A stretch of 64,000 nt of DNA from an uncultured Rhodospirillaceae bacterium. Lineage in GTDB: Bacteria > Pseudomonadota > Alphaproteobacteria > Rhodospirillales > Magnetospirillaceae. The stretch spans positions 62,001 through 126,000 of the forward strand of contig CAIUSV010000068.1 of NCBI GenBank assembly GCA_903901915.1, given 5' to 3'. Below, piece after piece: positions 48,044 to 56,515 of the stretch. The translations under genes were made by a program, and so were the position numbers. Within the stretch, counting starts at the first letter, position 1, and each line of letters begins with the position of its first letter. The notes under the pieces are model-generated. The model was given only the letters and a program-made list of their open reading frames with translations, did no database searches and was not told where the DNA came from.

Positions 48044-48674
48044 AGCCAGTGGGCTCCACCGAATTATTTGCAGTAGTCTTATTGTCAGCCTCTGGCGCCG
48101 AACAGTAATTCCGCCGCCACCCTCGGCCAAGGTGGAGTCATGTCTGCCGACGATAAAATCGGGTTCCAACGAAAGTTCCCGTACATATAATTCAATCTAC
48201 TCAAGGAAAAGCAAGCTACCCGATACGCTGGTATTTGACCGGATTCGGCCATCATCCTCCGGTCCTGTAGCAGATGCGACGGGCGTCCGGGATGTTGCCG
48301 CTTGGATGCGCCCGCCTGAACTGATTCATGGCGTCGCTATTCCACTCAGTTCGTGGGCGTCGCTCAGCCCGAAGACGGCGGCGTTCTGTATGCCTGCATT
48401 GATCCGGGGTGTCAACGCCGTGATGGCAGGGCGGATTATGAGCCGGCGAGCGATGCCGCACACGTAAATTTCGAGCCTCGCGACACCGTTCATCACGACA
48501 TTTTTCCATGTGTGGTCGCCGCCGACCTTGGCGTGCCGGTGATAGACCCGGCCCGCCAGATGCCCAAGGATTCATCCGGATATTACGACTGAATACATTA
48601 TGGCAATGCCGGAGCAATCGAAGCGGCGCGGATTGTCACCCATGATCCGGCTCGGCACCCGGCACGGGGCGGAG
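48044..48674. other. Gap of mixed composition, no gene called
   Basis: AT-rich from 48,044 to about 48,240 (likely the leftward promoter of the sugar set), then GC-rich. Frames of 80-190 codons exist on both strands but show no recognisable motif or credible ribosome site, for example plus-strand 48,353-48,592 with HVNFEPRDTVHHDIFPC. This could be a decayed gene fragment. Confidence 0.4.
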
Positions 48675-49574
48675 CTACCGGAGCGGTAACGACGATACCG
48701 CGATTCTGGCCAGCGCCACGGCTCCATCGCGGCTTTTCGCGCCACAGACGAAGCGTGCCGGATGACAGAAGGTGGCATCCGGCACACCAGTCGCGGCCAC
48801 AAGCTCCTCGTCCCGCAAGCCGCCCCAGGCGTCGGGCAGCGGCAAACGCTGGTCGAAGGACCCACGGGCGGGCGGAACGGCGCTACAGGTCCAGGCGCTA
48901 CCCGCCGGGCGGATCACATAGAGCACCAGTCCCAGTTCCAGGTCGAACACCGCGTCCTCCCACGGCACCCGGATATCCAGCACCACGATTCTTGGGTCAT
49001 TCGCCGCGTTGGCGGCTTCGGCCACGGTTCTTTCCGCCAAGACCGCGGCGTTCGCCTGGGCGCAGACCCGAGCCAGCACCGCCGACGCGACATCGACGGC
49101 CTGAAGGAAAGCGCCGTTCTCCTCGCGGCCATCCTCGGTGAAAGTGGGGTTGAAGGCTTCTATCACGGTGGAAAAGTGACCCGGCGTCGGCGTCATGGCG
49201 CCGTTGTCCATCAGGTCGACATCACGGACCAGGGTCGCATCCACCATGGCGACAATCCGATCGAGGCTGTCCGGGGACACCACCGACAGGAGGTTGCCGA
49301 CGGCGGCGGCGCCGAAGTCCCGCCAGACCAGCCCGGCGGAACTGAATGGCTCGCCGTTAGCGCGCAGCGGCTTATCGCGCATGTGGTGATCATATCGCCG
49401 GGCTTCGCGGTCGTAGGCTCCACCGACGTCAAAGACCACATCGGCTGCGGCCATCAGGGCGGCATCCCTGGTTCGAACCAGTTCGACCTGCCCCGCCGCC
49501 GCCGCCTTCAATATCGCGTAGGCGAAAACGTCGTCGGCGTGGAACGTACCGTTATGAGTGACCGCCCTCAGCAT
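48675..49574 (-). CDS. MYG1 family protein (UPF0160, DHH-like)
   Basis: A 299-residue homologue of the MYG1 exonuclease family. It opens AVTHNGTFHADDVFAYAIL with the metal-binding HADD, then ADVVFDVGGAYDREARRYDH ending in DHH, as in DHH phosphohydrolases. The C-terminus carries the MYG1 block LVLYVIRPAGSAWTCSAVPP and PDATFCHPARFVCGAKSRD. Eukaryotic MYG1 is a 3'-5' RNA exonuclease; the bacterial role is not established. It stands alone in this accessory stretch. Confidence 0.88.
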   Translation of the reverse strand: MLRAVTHNGTFHADDVFAYAILKAAAAGQVELVRTRDAALMAAADVVFDVGGAYDREARRYDHHMRDKPLRANGEPFSSAGLVWRDFGAAAVGNLLSVVSPDSLDRIVAMVDATLVRDVDLMDNGAMTPTPGHFSTVIEAFNPTFTEDGREENGAFLQAVDVASAVLARVCAQANAAVLAERTVAEAANAANDPRIVVLDIRVPWEDAVFDLELGLVLYVIRPAGSAWTCSAVPPARGSFDQRLPLPDAWGGLRDEELVAATGVPDATFCHPARFVCGAKSRDGAVALARIAVSSLPLR

Positions 49575-49960
49575 ATCGTGTCATTCCCGAAAATGGAGCC
49601 GACGCCGGCATCGACATCGCAGTATCACGACTTCAAAACACCCCACAATACCGTCATTGCGCCCCCGGCCCACGGGAACGCGCAGAAAGGCGACGTGTTG
49701 CCAGGACGCCGAGGACGGCTGAACCTTCTTTGCCCGTCGAGGTGGGGCCTTGTGTCCGGCATGGATTCAAGACCGATGGGGAGGCTTGGCAAAGGCCGAT
49801 CGTCCGCCAACGCGCATCGCGCTATATCAAGTGTAGTATTGCATGTGCATAATTGCGCAGACGGCAATGTTTTTGCGAATATGTAAAAATATCTGGAGTT
49901 GTATGTATGTTCCTGGTCTGTGACGGCCTGAGATTGAGAGGAGTTGACGAACGGTCAATA
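49575..49960. other. Gap before the diguanylate cyclase
   Basis: No gene. The right part (about 49,820-49,960) is AT-rich and likely holds the diguanylate cyclase promoter; it includes a short palindrome TGCATGTGCA near 49,838. An in-frame ATG at 49907 with GGAG 8 nt before it could extend the downstream protein. Confidence 0.4.
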
Positions 49961-51718
49961 ATGTATCGCGGTGCTATCGTTAAATTCTTTTTTTGTCTTA
50001 CGCTTACCGTTGTCTATGCCGCTGCTCCATGCCTCGCGGGCGAGGCGCATGATGCGCGGATACTCTTCATCAATTCATATCATCACGGATATTCCTGGAG
50101 CGACGGGATAGAGCAGGGCTTTCGCGAGCGCATCGATGCGACCGGCAGGAAAGTTGAAATCTCGTTTGAGTATCTAGACAGCCGTCAGTTTCCCCTCGGG
50201 GCGCATCTTGATCACGTGGCACGGTCTATGGCGGTGAAGTATGCGGATTATCGCCCGAACCTCGTTGCCGTTTCCGACAATGCCGCCTTCGATTTCGCGA
50301 TCAGGAACCGCGAGCGGCTGTTTCCCGGATTGCCGATCGTTTTCAGCGGATACAACAATTTCCGCCCCGACATTATCGATGGAATTGCCAACATAACGGG
50401 CGTGAACGAGGAAGTTGATATTCCCGATACCGTCGAGATGGCGCTGAAGGTCCATCCCGGAACGCATACCCTGGTCTTCATTCTGTCGACGGCGGACGCC
50501 TCCAACAAACGTATGGCCGAAGTCGCCGAACGATCCACGTTGCCGAAACTCCGGGAGCGGTTCGATATCGTGGTTCTCAAGGATGCCCCGCTGGAGGAAG
50601 TCCGCCGGCGGCTGGAGAAACTGCCGCGCAAGACGGTGGTTTTTCTCTGCGGGCAGATCAGCGACGATCTGGGGGCCGGGCGTGCCTTGACCCCGATGGA
50701 GAACGGTAGGCTGGTCACGGCGAATAGTCCGTTCCCCACTTATACGTTCTGGGATTTCCATCTGAATACCGGCGTGATCGGGGGCCATATTCTGACCGGT
50801 CAGGACCAGGGGCGCCTTCAGGCCGAGCTGGCGTTGCGTGTCCTTGCCGGCACGCCGGCCGACACTATTCCGGTCGTCATGACCTCTCCGACCTCCGATA
50901 TTTTCGACTATCGCGTTATGGAGCGGTTCGGCGTCAAGCCAGGCAATCTGCCGCTGAACAGCATCATCATCAATCATCCGTCCTCGCCGTGGGAAAGCTA
51001 CCGCTGGCAAATCCTCGGCATCATGGCGCTGCTCGCATTGGAAACCCTGCTGATCGCGGTACTTGTTCGCATAACGCGTGACCGGCGTCGGGCTCTTGAC
51101 GATCTAGCGCAAGAGCGCAAATCGCTGGAACGGCGTGTGGATGAGCGCACGGCGGAACTCAAGATGGCCAACGAGCAACTGGCTCTCCTGAGTTTCAAGG
51201 ACGGCCTGACGGGGTTAGCCAACCGTCGTCGCTTCGACGAGGTGCTGGAGGGCGAGATCCTACGCCTGGCTCGTTCAGGCCAACCGCTGTCGCTGATCAT
51301 TCTGGATGTGGATTCTTTCAAGAACTTCAACGATACGTATGGCCATGTCGCCGGTGACGATTGCCTGCGCCGGGTGGGGGGCTTGATCGACTCCCTGGTC
51401 AACCGCCCCCCTGACTTGGCGGCACGCTATGGTGGCGAGGAATTCACCGTCATCCTGCCAGAGACCAATTCCCAAGGCGCCGCACGGTTGGCGGAGCATA
51501 TCCGCGTCGGAATCGAGCAGCTTGCCATTCCCCATGCGACCTCCAGGGCCGCCGATCACATTACGGCCAGTCTGGGCGTGGCGACGGTATTTCCCTCTGC
51601 CCTAACCGCCGGTAATGACTTGGTGAAGCTGGCCGACGAGCAGCTTTACCGGGCGAAATCCGCCGGGCGAAATCGGCTTTCGGCTGATGTCGAACAGGCC
51701 GCGGTGAACGGCGGCTGA
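49961..51718 (+). CDS. Diguanylate cyclase with periplasmic ABC-substrate-binding-like sensor
   Basis: A 585-residue c-di-GMP synthase. A signal peptide (about 1-26, ending near AAPCLAG) leads to a periplasmic domain (about 30-340) of the ABC_sub_bind type (ARILFINSYHHGYSWSDGIE). One transmembrane helix follows (about 355-375: ILGIMALLALETLLIAVLV), then a coiled coil and a GGDEF domain. The active site is RYGGEEFTVIL, and the inhibitory I-site RPPD lies exactly five residues upstream, so product feedback is expected. The catalytic region also has DGLTGLANRRRFDE and LDVDSFKNFNDTYGH. ATG 49961 suits the signal peptide; ATG 49907 has the better ribosome site. Confidence 0.9.
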   Translation: MYRGAIVKFFFCLTLTVVYAAAPCLAGEAHDARILFINSYHHGYSWSDGIEQGFRERIDATGRKVEISFEYLDSRQFPLGAHLDHVARSMAVKYADYRPNLVAVSDNAAFDFAIRNRERLFPGLPIVFSGYNNFRPDIIDGIANITGVNEEVDIPDTVEMALKVHPGTHTLVFILSTADASNKRMAEVAERSTLPKLRERFDIVVLKDAPLEEVRRRLEKLPRKTVVFLCGQISDDLGAGRALTPMENGRLVTANSPFPTYTFWDFHLNTGVIGGHILTGQDQGRLQAELALRVLAGTPADTIPVVMTSPTSDIFDYRVMERFGVKPGNLPLNSIIINHPSSPWESYRWQILGIMALLALETLLIAVLVRITRDRRRALDDLAQERKSLERRVDERTAELKMANEQLALLSFKDGLTGLANRRRFDEVLEGEILRLARSGQPLSLIILDVDSFKNFNDTYGHVAGDDCLRRVGGLIDSLVNRPPDLAARYGGEEFTVILPETNSQGAARLAEHIRVGIEQLAIPHATSRAADHITASLGVATVFPSALTAGNDLVKLADEQLYRAKSAGRNRLSADVEQAAVNGG

Positions 51719-51899
51719 GGTCGCGAAGGTCTTGGCGACCATGCTGTGTCTGCGATCCCGTTGCCGGGATGATCCGGCCGGCCCTTGGCATGGCTCGTAT
51801 CTTGGATGAATTGTTGGTGCTCGGTGTGGCGGTCCGCTGGCAGCGATTGAGGCGGAACCGATCATTGAGACTCCCGCCCAAGAGGCTGTGGATAAGCCA

Positions 51900-52019
51900 G
51901 TGAGCAAATCAGAACGGGCACGGTTCTCGCGGAAGCTGGATCGTCGGATTGAGCGCGAGGAACATCTGCAAGATCGTGGTGACGATCACGGTAGAACGGA
52001 AATAGAAAGTGTGTGGTGA
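51900..52019 (+). pseudogene. Decayed copy of the element's right-end small gene
   Basis: The frame from GTG 51900 reads SKSERARFSRKLDRRIEREE and then differs. The intact copy at 59,502-59,642 reads SKTDRDRFLRKLDRRIEREE and continues KAVVTITVEQK. A 2-nt net deletion after the REE codons shifts the left copy. The following 22 nt (51,976-51,997) are identical to 59,613-59,634. Both copies lie 109 nt before a 17-bp tRNA-Ser-derived repeat. Confidence 0.8.
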
Positions 52020-52084
52020 TAGCGTGTGGTGACACGCCCCCTCTCTGGGGAGTTAACCCTTTGTTTTCATTGATTTTCAAGGGA

Positions 52085-52101
52085 TGGCGGAGGGAGAGGG
52101 A
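52085..52101. repeat. Left attachment-site repeat
   Basis: TGGCGGAGGGAGAGGGA, identical to the 3'-terminal 17 nt of the tRNA-Ser gene (59,722-59,738) in the same orientation. It is the displaced tRNA end produced by site-specific integration. It is followed after 85 bp by the integrase gene. Confidence 0.88.
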
Positions 52102-52185
52102 CGATCCGCCGTTTCCCTCTGTACCCCATGTAAGCCTTGATTTTCGCGCCTTTCAGCCTATCATACATGTGGGTGAGGCAGTGCT

Positions 52186-53484
52186 ATGTATCTCCATCAG
52201 CGGGGCCGTCTCTGGTACGCATTGCATGAGATACCTGAAGATGTGCGCCACCATTTCGGAGGCGCTAAGCGTTTCTGCAAGTCCCTCAAAGTGGCTGATA
52301 AAAACGCTGCCAAACGCCTTGCGGCATCCCTGGAAGCTAGGTGGCGAACGGATATCGACATGGCGAGAGGGAAGACCAATCTGGATCAGGTAGCGGCATT
52401 CTATCGCTCGCAACTCACTAGCGCGAAGACCCAGGATGAGAAGGAATGGATCAAGGATCAGATTGCCGAGGAGGCGCATGACAGATTGGTGGGCGTAGCC
52501 ACACGCCTAGGTATGCAAGACTTGGACGATCCCGAATTTGAGATTCACCCAGAAGTACAAGCGGTGGATCATTTCTACAAGCTTGCCACGGGGAAGGTGT
52601 CGCCATTCGACGCTGAGTTAGAAAACTGGATTGCCACCCTCTCGGATGTGCAGAAGACCAAGGACATGAAGACCGCCACCATTAAGGCGTTCACCACCCG
52701 GTTTCCCACGGTCCAGGATGTTCAACGTAAGAAGGTTCAGGGCTGGATTAATGACCTTGTGGCGAAAGAGGGTAAGAAGGCCAAGACCGTCAACCGCATT
52801 CTCTCCGAGGTGCGCGGCTACTGGAAATACCTCGTATCCCTGGAGCTTGCCCCGGAAGACCTGGACCCATTCGACAAACTGCACAAACCCCAGGATGCCC
52901 GTAAGGAAGCGTCTGGTGGGGATCACTGGCAACCATTCACCTCGCAACAGGTGGTGGATCTGCTGACAGCAGCCAAGAACAAGCGGGCGCGAGATCCGGA
53001 GCTTGTGGACCTGATCACGCTAGGGATGTGGACGGGTGCGCGGATCGAAAGCCTATGTAGCTTAAAAATTGAAGACATCAAGAAAGACTACTTTTCAATT
53101 GTAGATGACAAGACTGCGGCGGGTCGGCGCGACGTGCCCATTCACACTAAGCTTGCCCCCACGATCACCCGCCTTATTGGCAAGCGGAAGACCGGTTTCC
53201 TCTTTGCCAATCTGACCGAGAACAAATACGGGGATCGGTCCAACGCCATCGGGAAGCGATTTGGTAAGGTCAAGACCGGCCTCGGGTTCACTGAGAGCCA
53301 CACCTTCCATTCGATCCGCAAGACCGTGGTGACGATCCTGGAGAACGCGGGAGTGCCTGAGAACGTAGCGGCGGATATCGTAGGGCATGAGAAACCGACG
53401 ATGACCTATGGTTTGTATTCGGGCGGTAACGAGCTAGAGGTGAAGCGCCTTGCGTTGGGGAAGCTGACATATCCAGGGATGTAA
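52186..53484 (+). CDS. int: Tyrosine recombinase/phage integrase
   Basis: A 432-residue integrase. The N-terminal arm-binding region begins MYLHQRGRLWYALHEIPEDV, the fold seen in P4-like and DUF6538-type integrases. A SAM-like core-binding domain follows (about 155-235). The catalytic domain shows Arg in WTGARIESLCSL, HSIRK (His-x-x-Arg), GHEKPT (His) and the nucleophile in TYGLY, so the R-H-R-H-Y set is complete. It should catalyse insertion at and excision from the tRNA-Ser site. It lies just inside the left repeat and reads into the element. Confidence 0.93.
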   Translation: MYLHQRGRLWYALHEIPEDVRHHFGGAKRFCKSLKVADKNAAKRLAASLEARWRTDIDMARGKTNLDQVAAFYRSQLTSAKTQDEKEWIKDQIAEEAHDRLVGVATRLGMQDLDDPEFEIHPEVQAVDHFYKLATGKVSPFDAELENWIATLSDVQKTKDMKTATIKAFTTRFPTVQDVQRKKVQGWINDLVAKEGKKAKTVNRILSEVRGYWKYLVSLELAPEDLDPFDKLHKPQDARKEASGGDHWQPFTSQQVVDLLTAAKNKRARDPELVDLITLGMWTGARIESLCSLKIEDIKKDYFSIVDDKTAAGRRDVPIHTKLAPTITRLIGKRKTGFLFANLTENKYGDRSNAIGKRFGKVKTGLGFTESHTFHSIRKTVVTILENAGVPENVAADIVGHEKPTMTYGLYSGGNELEVKRLALGKLTYPGM

Positions 53485-53663
53485 CCGGTTAGGCGGATAG
53501 CTCCGAAAAGACCGATGAGGATCGGACCCTCTTTACTTTCGTAGCATCTCCCCTAGCGTAACCCCTGAGACAACGCAATCAATAATAGTTACATATCTAA
53601 GTTTGAACATACCTATGGATGCATCTATCGTTCCCTCGGTTCCACACAGAGGAGGACGCAAAA

Positions 53664-53924
53664 ATGCTTTCCAACCTGATTCAGCCTAGCTTTCTCGACA
53701 ATGCCATTGTGGCTCAGGTTTCCCTCGTGGTTCACCTGGAGACACTGGACAGCTTGGACGCACGGGAAGATCTCATAGATTTGCTGTTGGCCTATGAGCG
53801 GATCACGGGGCAGCCCCATGCAGTGGATGCCATTTTGCCTGACTTGGAAGACCCGACATTAGGGCGGAAGGCTTGGCGGGATTTGGTCCGCTCTCGCGTG
53901 TGTACGCATACATGCGCGTCTTAG
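53664..53924 (+). CDS. Small acidic protein of unknown function
   Basis: An 86-residue acidic, mostly helical protein (SFLDNAIVAQVSLVVHLETL, then DAREDLIDLLLAYERITGQP). GAGGAGG 8 nt before the ATG at 53664 is a strong ribosome site. No family is recognised. It follows the integrase by 180 bp and could be an accessory or regulatory protein of the element. Confidence 0.6.
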   Translation: MLSNLIQPSFLDNAIVAQVSLVVHLETLDSLDAREDLIDLLLAYERITGQPHAVDAILPDLEDPTLGRKAWRDLVRSRVCTHTCAS

Positions 53925-54393
53925 AGATTCTTATAGGGGTACCTTAGGGTTTCGACCTATAAGTGTTCTTCCTTCATGATCATTATCTCTGGTTGCACTG
54001 ATAGAACCCTGACAGGTCCCCCATGTTCACGACACACGATATCGGGTGGTTGCACTCGTGAGCATGGGGGCCGGTCGGGGGTCTTGACGGATCGGGGGAT
54101 GATCAGCCATCTTGGTCGGACATACGAACTGTGGTTGTTCGATGCAAACGCCCCAAGCGATCCCCGATGAAACAGGCGGGGAAACGGCGGGAGCGGAGGC
54201 ATGGAGACCAGCGACATAAGGTTGCAGCAGGGCGGCTTAAGAGTAGACCAACCGGAGAGGGGTGACCCTCTACGGCATATATGCTTTAAACGCACGGAAA
54301 CGCACCCTACAGGCCCGGAAGGGTATGAGGTGGTAGGGTGATGGCGCTCAGGGGTCTTTGGGGGCTGTAGGGCGCTCAGAACGGTTTTGCCCT
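53925..54393. other. Structured non-coding stretch in the element
   Basis: No gene is called. Two hairpin-forming segments are present (54,006-54,080, and GATCGGGGGAT at about 54,090 with ATCCCCGAT at about 54,160), plus a 10-bp direct repeat TGGTTGCACT at about 53,992 and 54,047. This could be a non-coding RNA, a regulatory leader or part of a replication origin. Confidence 0.45.
54006..54080. repeat. Long inverted repeat (hairpin)
   Basis: Arms 54,018-54,032 and 54,056-54,070 (CCCCCATGTTCACGA against TCGTGAGCATGGGGG) pair at 14 of 15 positions around a 23-nt loop. Outside them GACAGG and CCGGTC extend the pairing with one mismatch. No T-run follows, so a simple terminator is unlikely. Confidence 0.75.
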
Positions 54394-54882
54394 GTGGCTA
54401 CATTGAACGACGTTCTTAACTTCGCCTTCGCGCCTCCCCCGCCCCCAGGGGGCATGGGCGCTTTCAACACCCAGACCATCCGAGTGGTCACCATCGATAA
54501 CGCCCCGTGGTTCGTGGCGGCGGATGTGTGTCGGGTGCTAGACCTCGCCAAGACGGATCGCGCCGTCAATCCGCTCGACTGCACCGAGAAGGGTACTCAT
54601 CGGGTGAGGACCCCCGGAGGTCCGCAGCCCATGTCTATCATCTCCGAATCCGGCCTCTTCAAGCTCATCATGCGTTCCGACAAGCCCCAGGCCAAACCCT
54701 TCCAAGATTGGGTGGCTAAGGTGGTTCTCCCGGCGATCCGTAAGGACGGCGCGTATGTCATGGGGGAGGAGAAGGTTGCTAGTGGGGAGATGTCCCCTAC
54801 TTTGGAGGTTGCCAGTATCTATTTTTTCTATGCAGCGCGACTGGCATATCACAAGAGCTTGGGATATCTACATATTTCATAA
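54394..54882 (+). CDS. BRO-N domain protein, C-terminus apparently replaced
   Basis: Contains a BRO-N (Bro family antirepressor-type) domain: TIRVVTIDNAPWFVAADVCR, then VLDLAKTDRAVNPLD, SIISESGLFKLIMRSDKPQA and FQDWVAKVVLPAIRKDGAYV. Such proteins are common in phages and often control lysogeny. After MGEEKVASGEMSPTLEVAS the family character stops and the frame runs into sequence coding on the other strand for a different gene, ending at 54,882. The C-terminal half was probably lost by an insertion near 54,790. The start is uncertain: GTG 54394, TTG 54358 and ATG 54454 are all possible. Confidence 0.7.
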   Translation: MATLNDVLNFAFAPPPPPGGMGAFNTQTIRVVTIDNAPWFVAADVCRVLDLAKTDRAVNPLDCTEKGTHRVRTPGGPQPMSIISESGLFKLIMRSDKPQAKPFQDWVAKVVLPAIRKDGAYVMGEEKVASGEMSPTLEVASIYFFYAARLAYHKSLGYLHIS

Positions 54883-55312
54883 ACTCTCCCTGCCGCATCC
54901 AAAGCAAATTGTCATAACCAAAAGTTACGCCAAGATTGGAATTGTTTAATGACGACAATATATCATCAGCAAGGGCGTCCTCTAATGAATCGTTGTGTGT
55001 AAATATATCCTTTATGCAATATGCAGGGGTATATCCTCTGTTGTTTTTAAGCTCAATAAGAGACGGGTATTTTTCAATTAGCTTTGCAAGTGTCTTCTGA
55101 ATTTCAGACCAAGCATTGAGAGCAAGACGCTTTTCCGCATCAGCTACATTCTTCTTCTTAAGCTCAACCTCAAGCTTTGCCGAGTTTGCCTTTTCTGCTT
55201 CCTGGCGTTGAACCCACCACGGCACCAACTGACCGGAAGCAATCCCAACCCCAACCATCAACCCAGCAATCATGATTGCCCAGGACTTCTGTTCAATATC
55301 CTTCAACGACAT
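54797..55312 (-). CDS. Low-GC membrane-anchored coiled-coil protein of unknown function
   Basis: A 171-residue protein in an AT-rich island, about 40% GC by eye and far below its surroundings. One N-terminal transmembrane helix (about 11-36: WAIMIAGLMVGVGIASGQLV) is followed by a charged coiled coil (about 38-95: EAEKANSAKLEVELKKKNVA) and a mixed domain of about 75 residues. ATG 55310-55312 has GGGGGATC 5 nt upstream. It is transcribed against the element and overlaps the 3' end of the damaged BRO gene. Position and composition resemble phage morons (exclusion or defence genes), but no family is recognised. Confidence 0.7.
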   Translation of the reverse strand: MSLKDIEQKSWAIMIAGLMVGVGIASGQLVPWWVQRQEAEKANSAKLEVELKKKNVADAEKRLALNAWSEIQKTLAKLIEKYPSLIELKNNRGYTPAYCIKDIFTHNDSLEDALADDILSSLNNSNLGVTFGYDNLLWMRQGEFMKYVDIPSSCDMPVALHRKNRYWQPPK

Positions 55313-55679
55313 ACGATCCCCCAAGCCGACGCGCGACCCACTCACGATACTGTAGGACAGACTTAAGGGGAACCTGGGGAAAAGGAACCGCCCAGGATGA
55401 TTTTCTAGCAAAAATCTGTAATAGTATAACGCTAAGGGTAGAGGGCTGTGTCCCCCGTGGCCCTCTTTTGGTGCCTTCCGTTTCTGCTGCGGGATGCCTT
55501 CGCGACAACACGCAAGATGGATAGCGACGGGTGGCAACGCCAGATGATGCGTCTTGTTTGGGTATACCCAGCAGATACGATCCCATGAGACAGCTATAGC
55601 GTCTTATTAGGGTTGATTTCAGACATACAAGACATATATGGTTGATGGTCTAGACCCAAACGAGACATGAGGGATCGCC
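55313..55679. other. Gap before the serine recombinase
   Basis: Probably holds divergent promoters for the low-GC gene and the recombinase. The stretch 55,410-55,440 is AT-rich, and around 55,621-55,662 there are repeated GACATA/AGACAT words (GACATACAAGACATATAT), a possible recombinase or regulator binding region. Confidence 0.4.
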
Positions 55680-56231
55680 ATGACCAAGATCGGATATGCC
55701 AGAGTTAGCACGGCTGATCAGGACACCAGCATTCAGGTTGAGGCATTGAAGGCGGCGGGGTGCGATGTGATCCGCCAGGAGAAGGCCAGCGGGACCACGA
55801 CGGAAGGCAGGGGAGAACTTGCCACCGTGTTGGACTTCCTACAGGCAGGTGATGTGCTGGTGGTCACTCGGATTGACAGGCTAGCTCGATCCATCAACGA
55901 CCTGCTGCATATCGTCACTGTGATTAAGGGAAAAGGGGCGACCATCAAAGCCACCGAACAGCCCTTTGATACCGGTGACATCTACGGGGAGCTTACCTTC
56001 AATCTGCTGGGCGTCTTCGCGGACTTTGAAACCAAGTTGCGCCGTGAACGTCAGATGGAAGGCATCGCCAAGGCCAAGGCTGAAGGTGTGTACAAAGGTA
56101 GGAAAGCGACCATTGATGCTGCTGCCATTCGGCAGATGCGCGACGAAGGCATGGGGGCAACAGCAATTGCAAAGGCGCTTGGTATCGGCAGGGCCAGCGT
56201 CTACCGCATTCTTGATGCCGCCGAGGAATAG
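55680..56231 (+). CDS. Serine recombinase (resolvase/invertase family)
   Basis: A 183-residue small serine recombinase. The catalytic domain has KIGYARVSTADQDTSIQVEA with nucleophile Ser10, VLVVTRIDRLARSINDLLHI with the conserved arginines, TGDIYGELTFNLLGVFADFE, and the E-helix RRERQMEGIAKAKAEGVYKG. A C-terminal helix-turn-helix follows (GMGATAIAKALGIGRASVYR). This is the Tn3-resolvase/Gin layout. It could resolve dimers of the excised element or invert a segment; no paired recombination sites were recognised with certainty. Confidence 0.93.
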   Translation: MTKIGYARVSTADQDTSIQVEALKAAGCDVIRQEKASGTTTEGRGELATVLDFLQAGDVLVVTRIDRLARSINDLLHIVTVIKGKGATIKATEQPFDTGDIYGELTFNLLGVFADFETKLRRERQMEGIAKAKAEGVYKGRKATIDAAAIRQMRDEGMGATAIAKALGIGRASVYRILDAAEE

Positions 56232-56238
56232 GGACCAA

Positions 56239-56257
56239 CCCCAGGTCAAACCTGGGG
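56239..56257 (+). terminator. Hairpin after the serine recombinase
   Basis: CCCCAGGT-CAA-ACCTGGGG, an 8-bp perfect stem 7 nt after the stop codon. There is no T-tract, so terminator activity is uncertain. Confidence 0.5.
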
Positions 56258-56515
56258 TGGGGACTGGCAGGCCGCCACGGTAAAGCGGGTGTTGGACTGG
56301 CATGGGCCATTAGAGCGCCCGTGAGTATTACCAACGGCTTTCGAGTTTCCATGCCATATGGAGATACACACAACGGATTTTGACTGCGTACAGAGACAAT
56401 GACCCGCGGTGGGTTAAACCTCTAATATAGAAATACACAGTCCACCCAATCCGACCATTGGTTATGGAGCGTGCGTCTGTTTATTCTACCCAGATTTAAA
56501 AAGGAACATGACCCG

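Larger units (their letters stand above)
51719..52185. other. Gap holding old-element remnant and left attachment site
   Basis: From 51,719 to 51,899 nothing is recognised. From 51,900 there is a decayed copy of a small gene found at the right end of the neighbouring element, then the 17-bp attachment repeat (52,085-52,101), then the integrase promoter region. GAGG precedes the integrase ATG by 7 nt. Confidence 0.6.

Noticed and set aside
48353-48592. Plus-strand frame of 79 codons ending in GYYD
   Set aside because: There is no convincing ribosome site and no family match I could name. Codon use and context do not support it over a decayed fragment.
41708-48674. tRNA-Gly as an integration site for the sugar gene cluster
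   Set aside because: No copy of the tRNA-Gly 3' end was found on the right side and no integrase lies beside it.
51719-51899. Possible transposase remnant between the diguanylate cyclase and the element scar
   Set aside because: Translations in all frames gave nothing I could assign with confidence.
53925-54200. Possible CRISPR array from the repeated TGGTTGCACT words and hairpins
   Set aside because: Only two short copies exist, with no regular spacers and no cas genes. It is recorded as a structured non-coding stretch instead.
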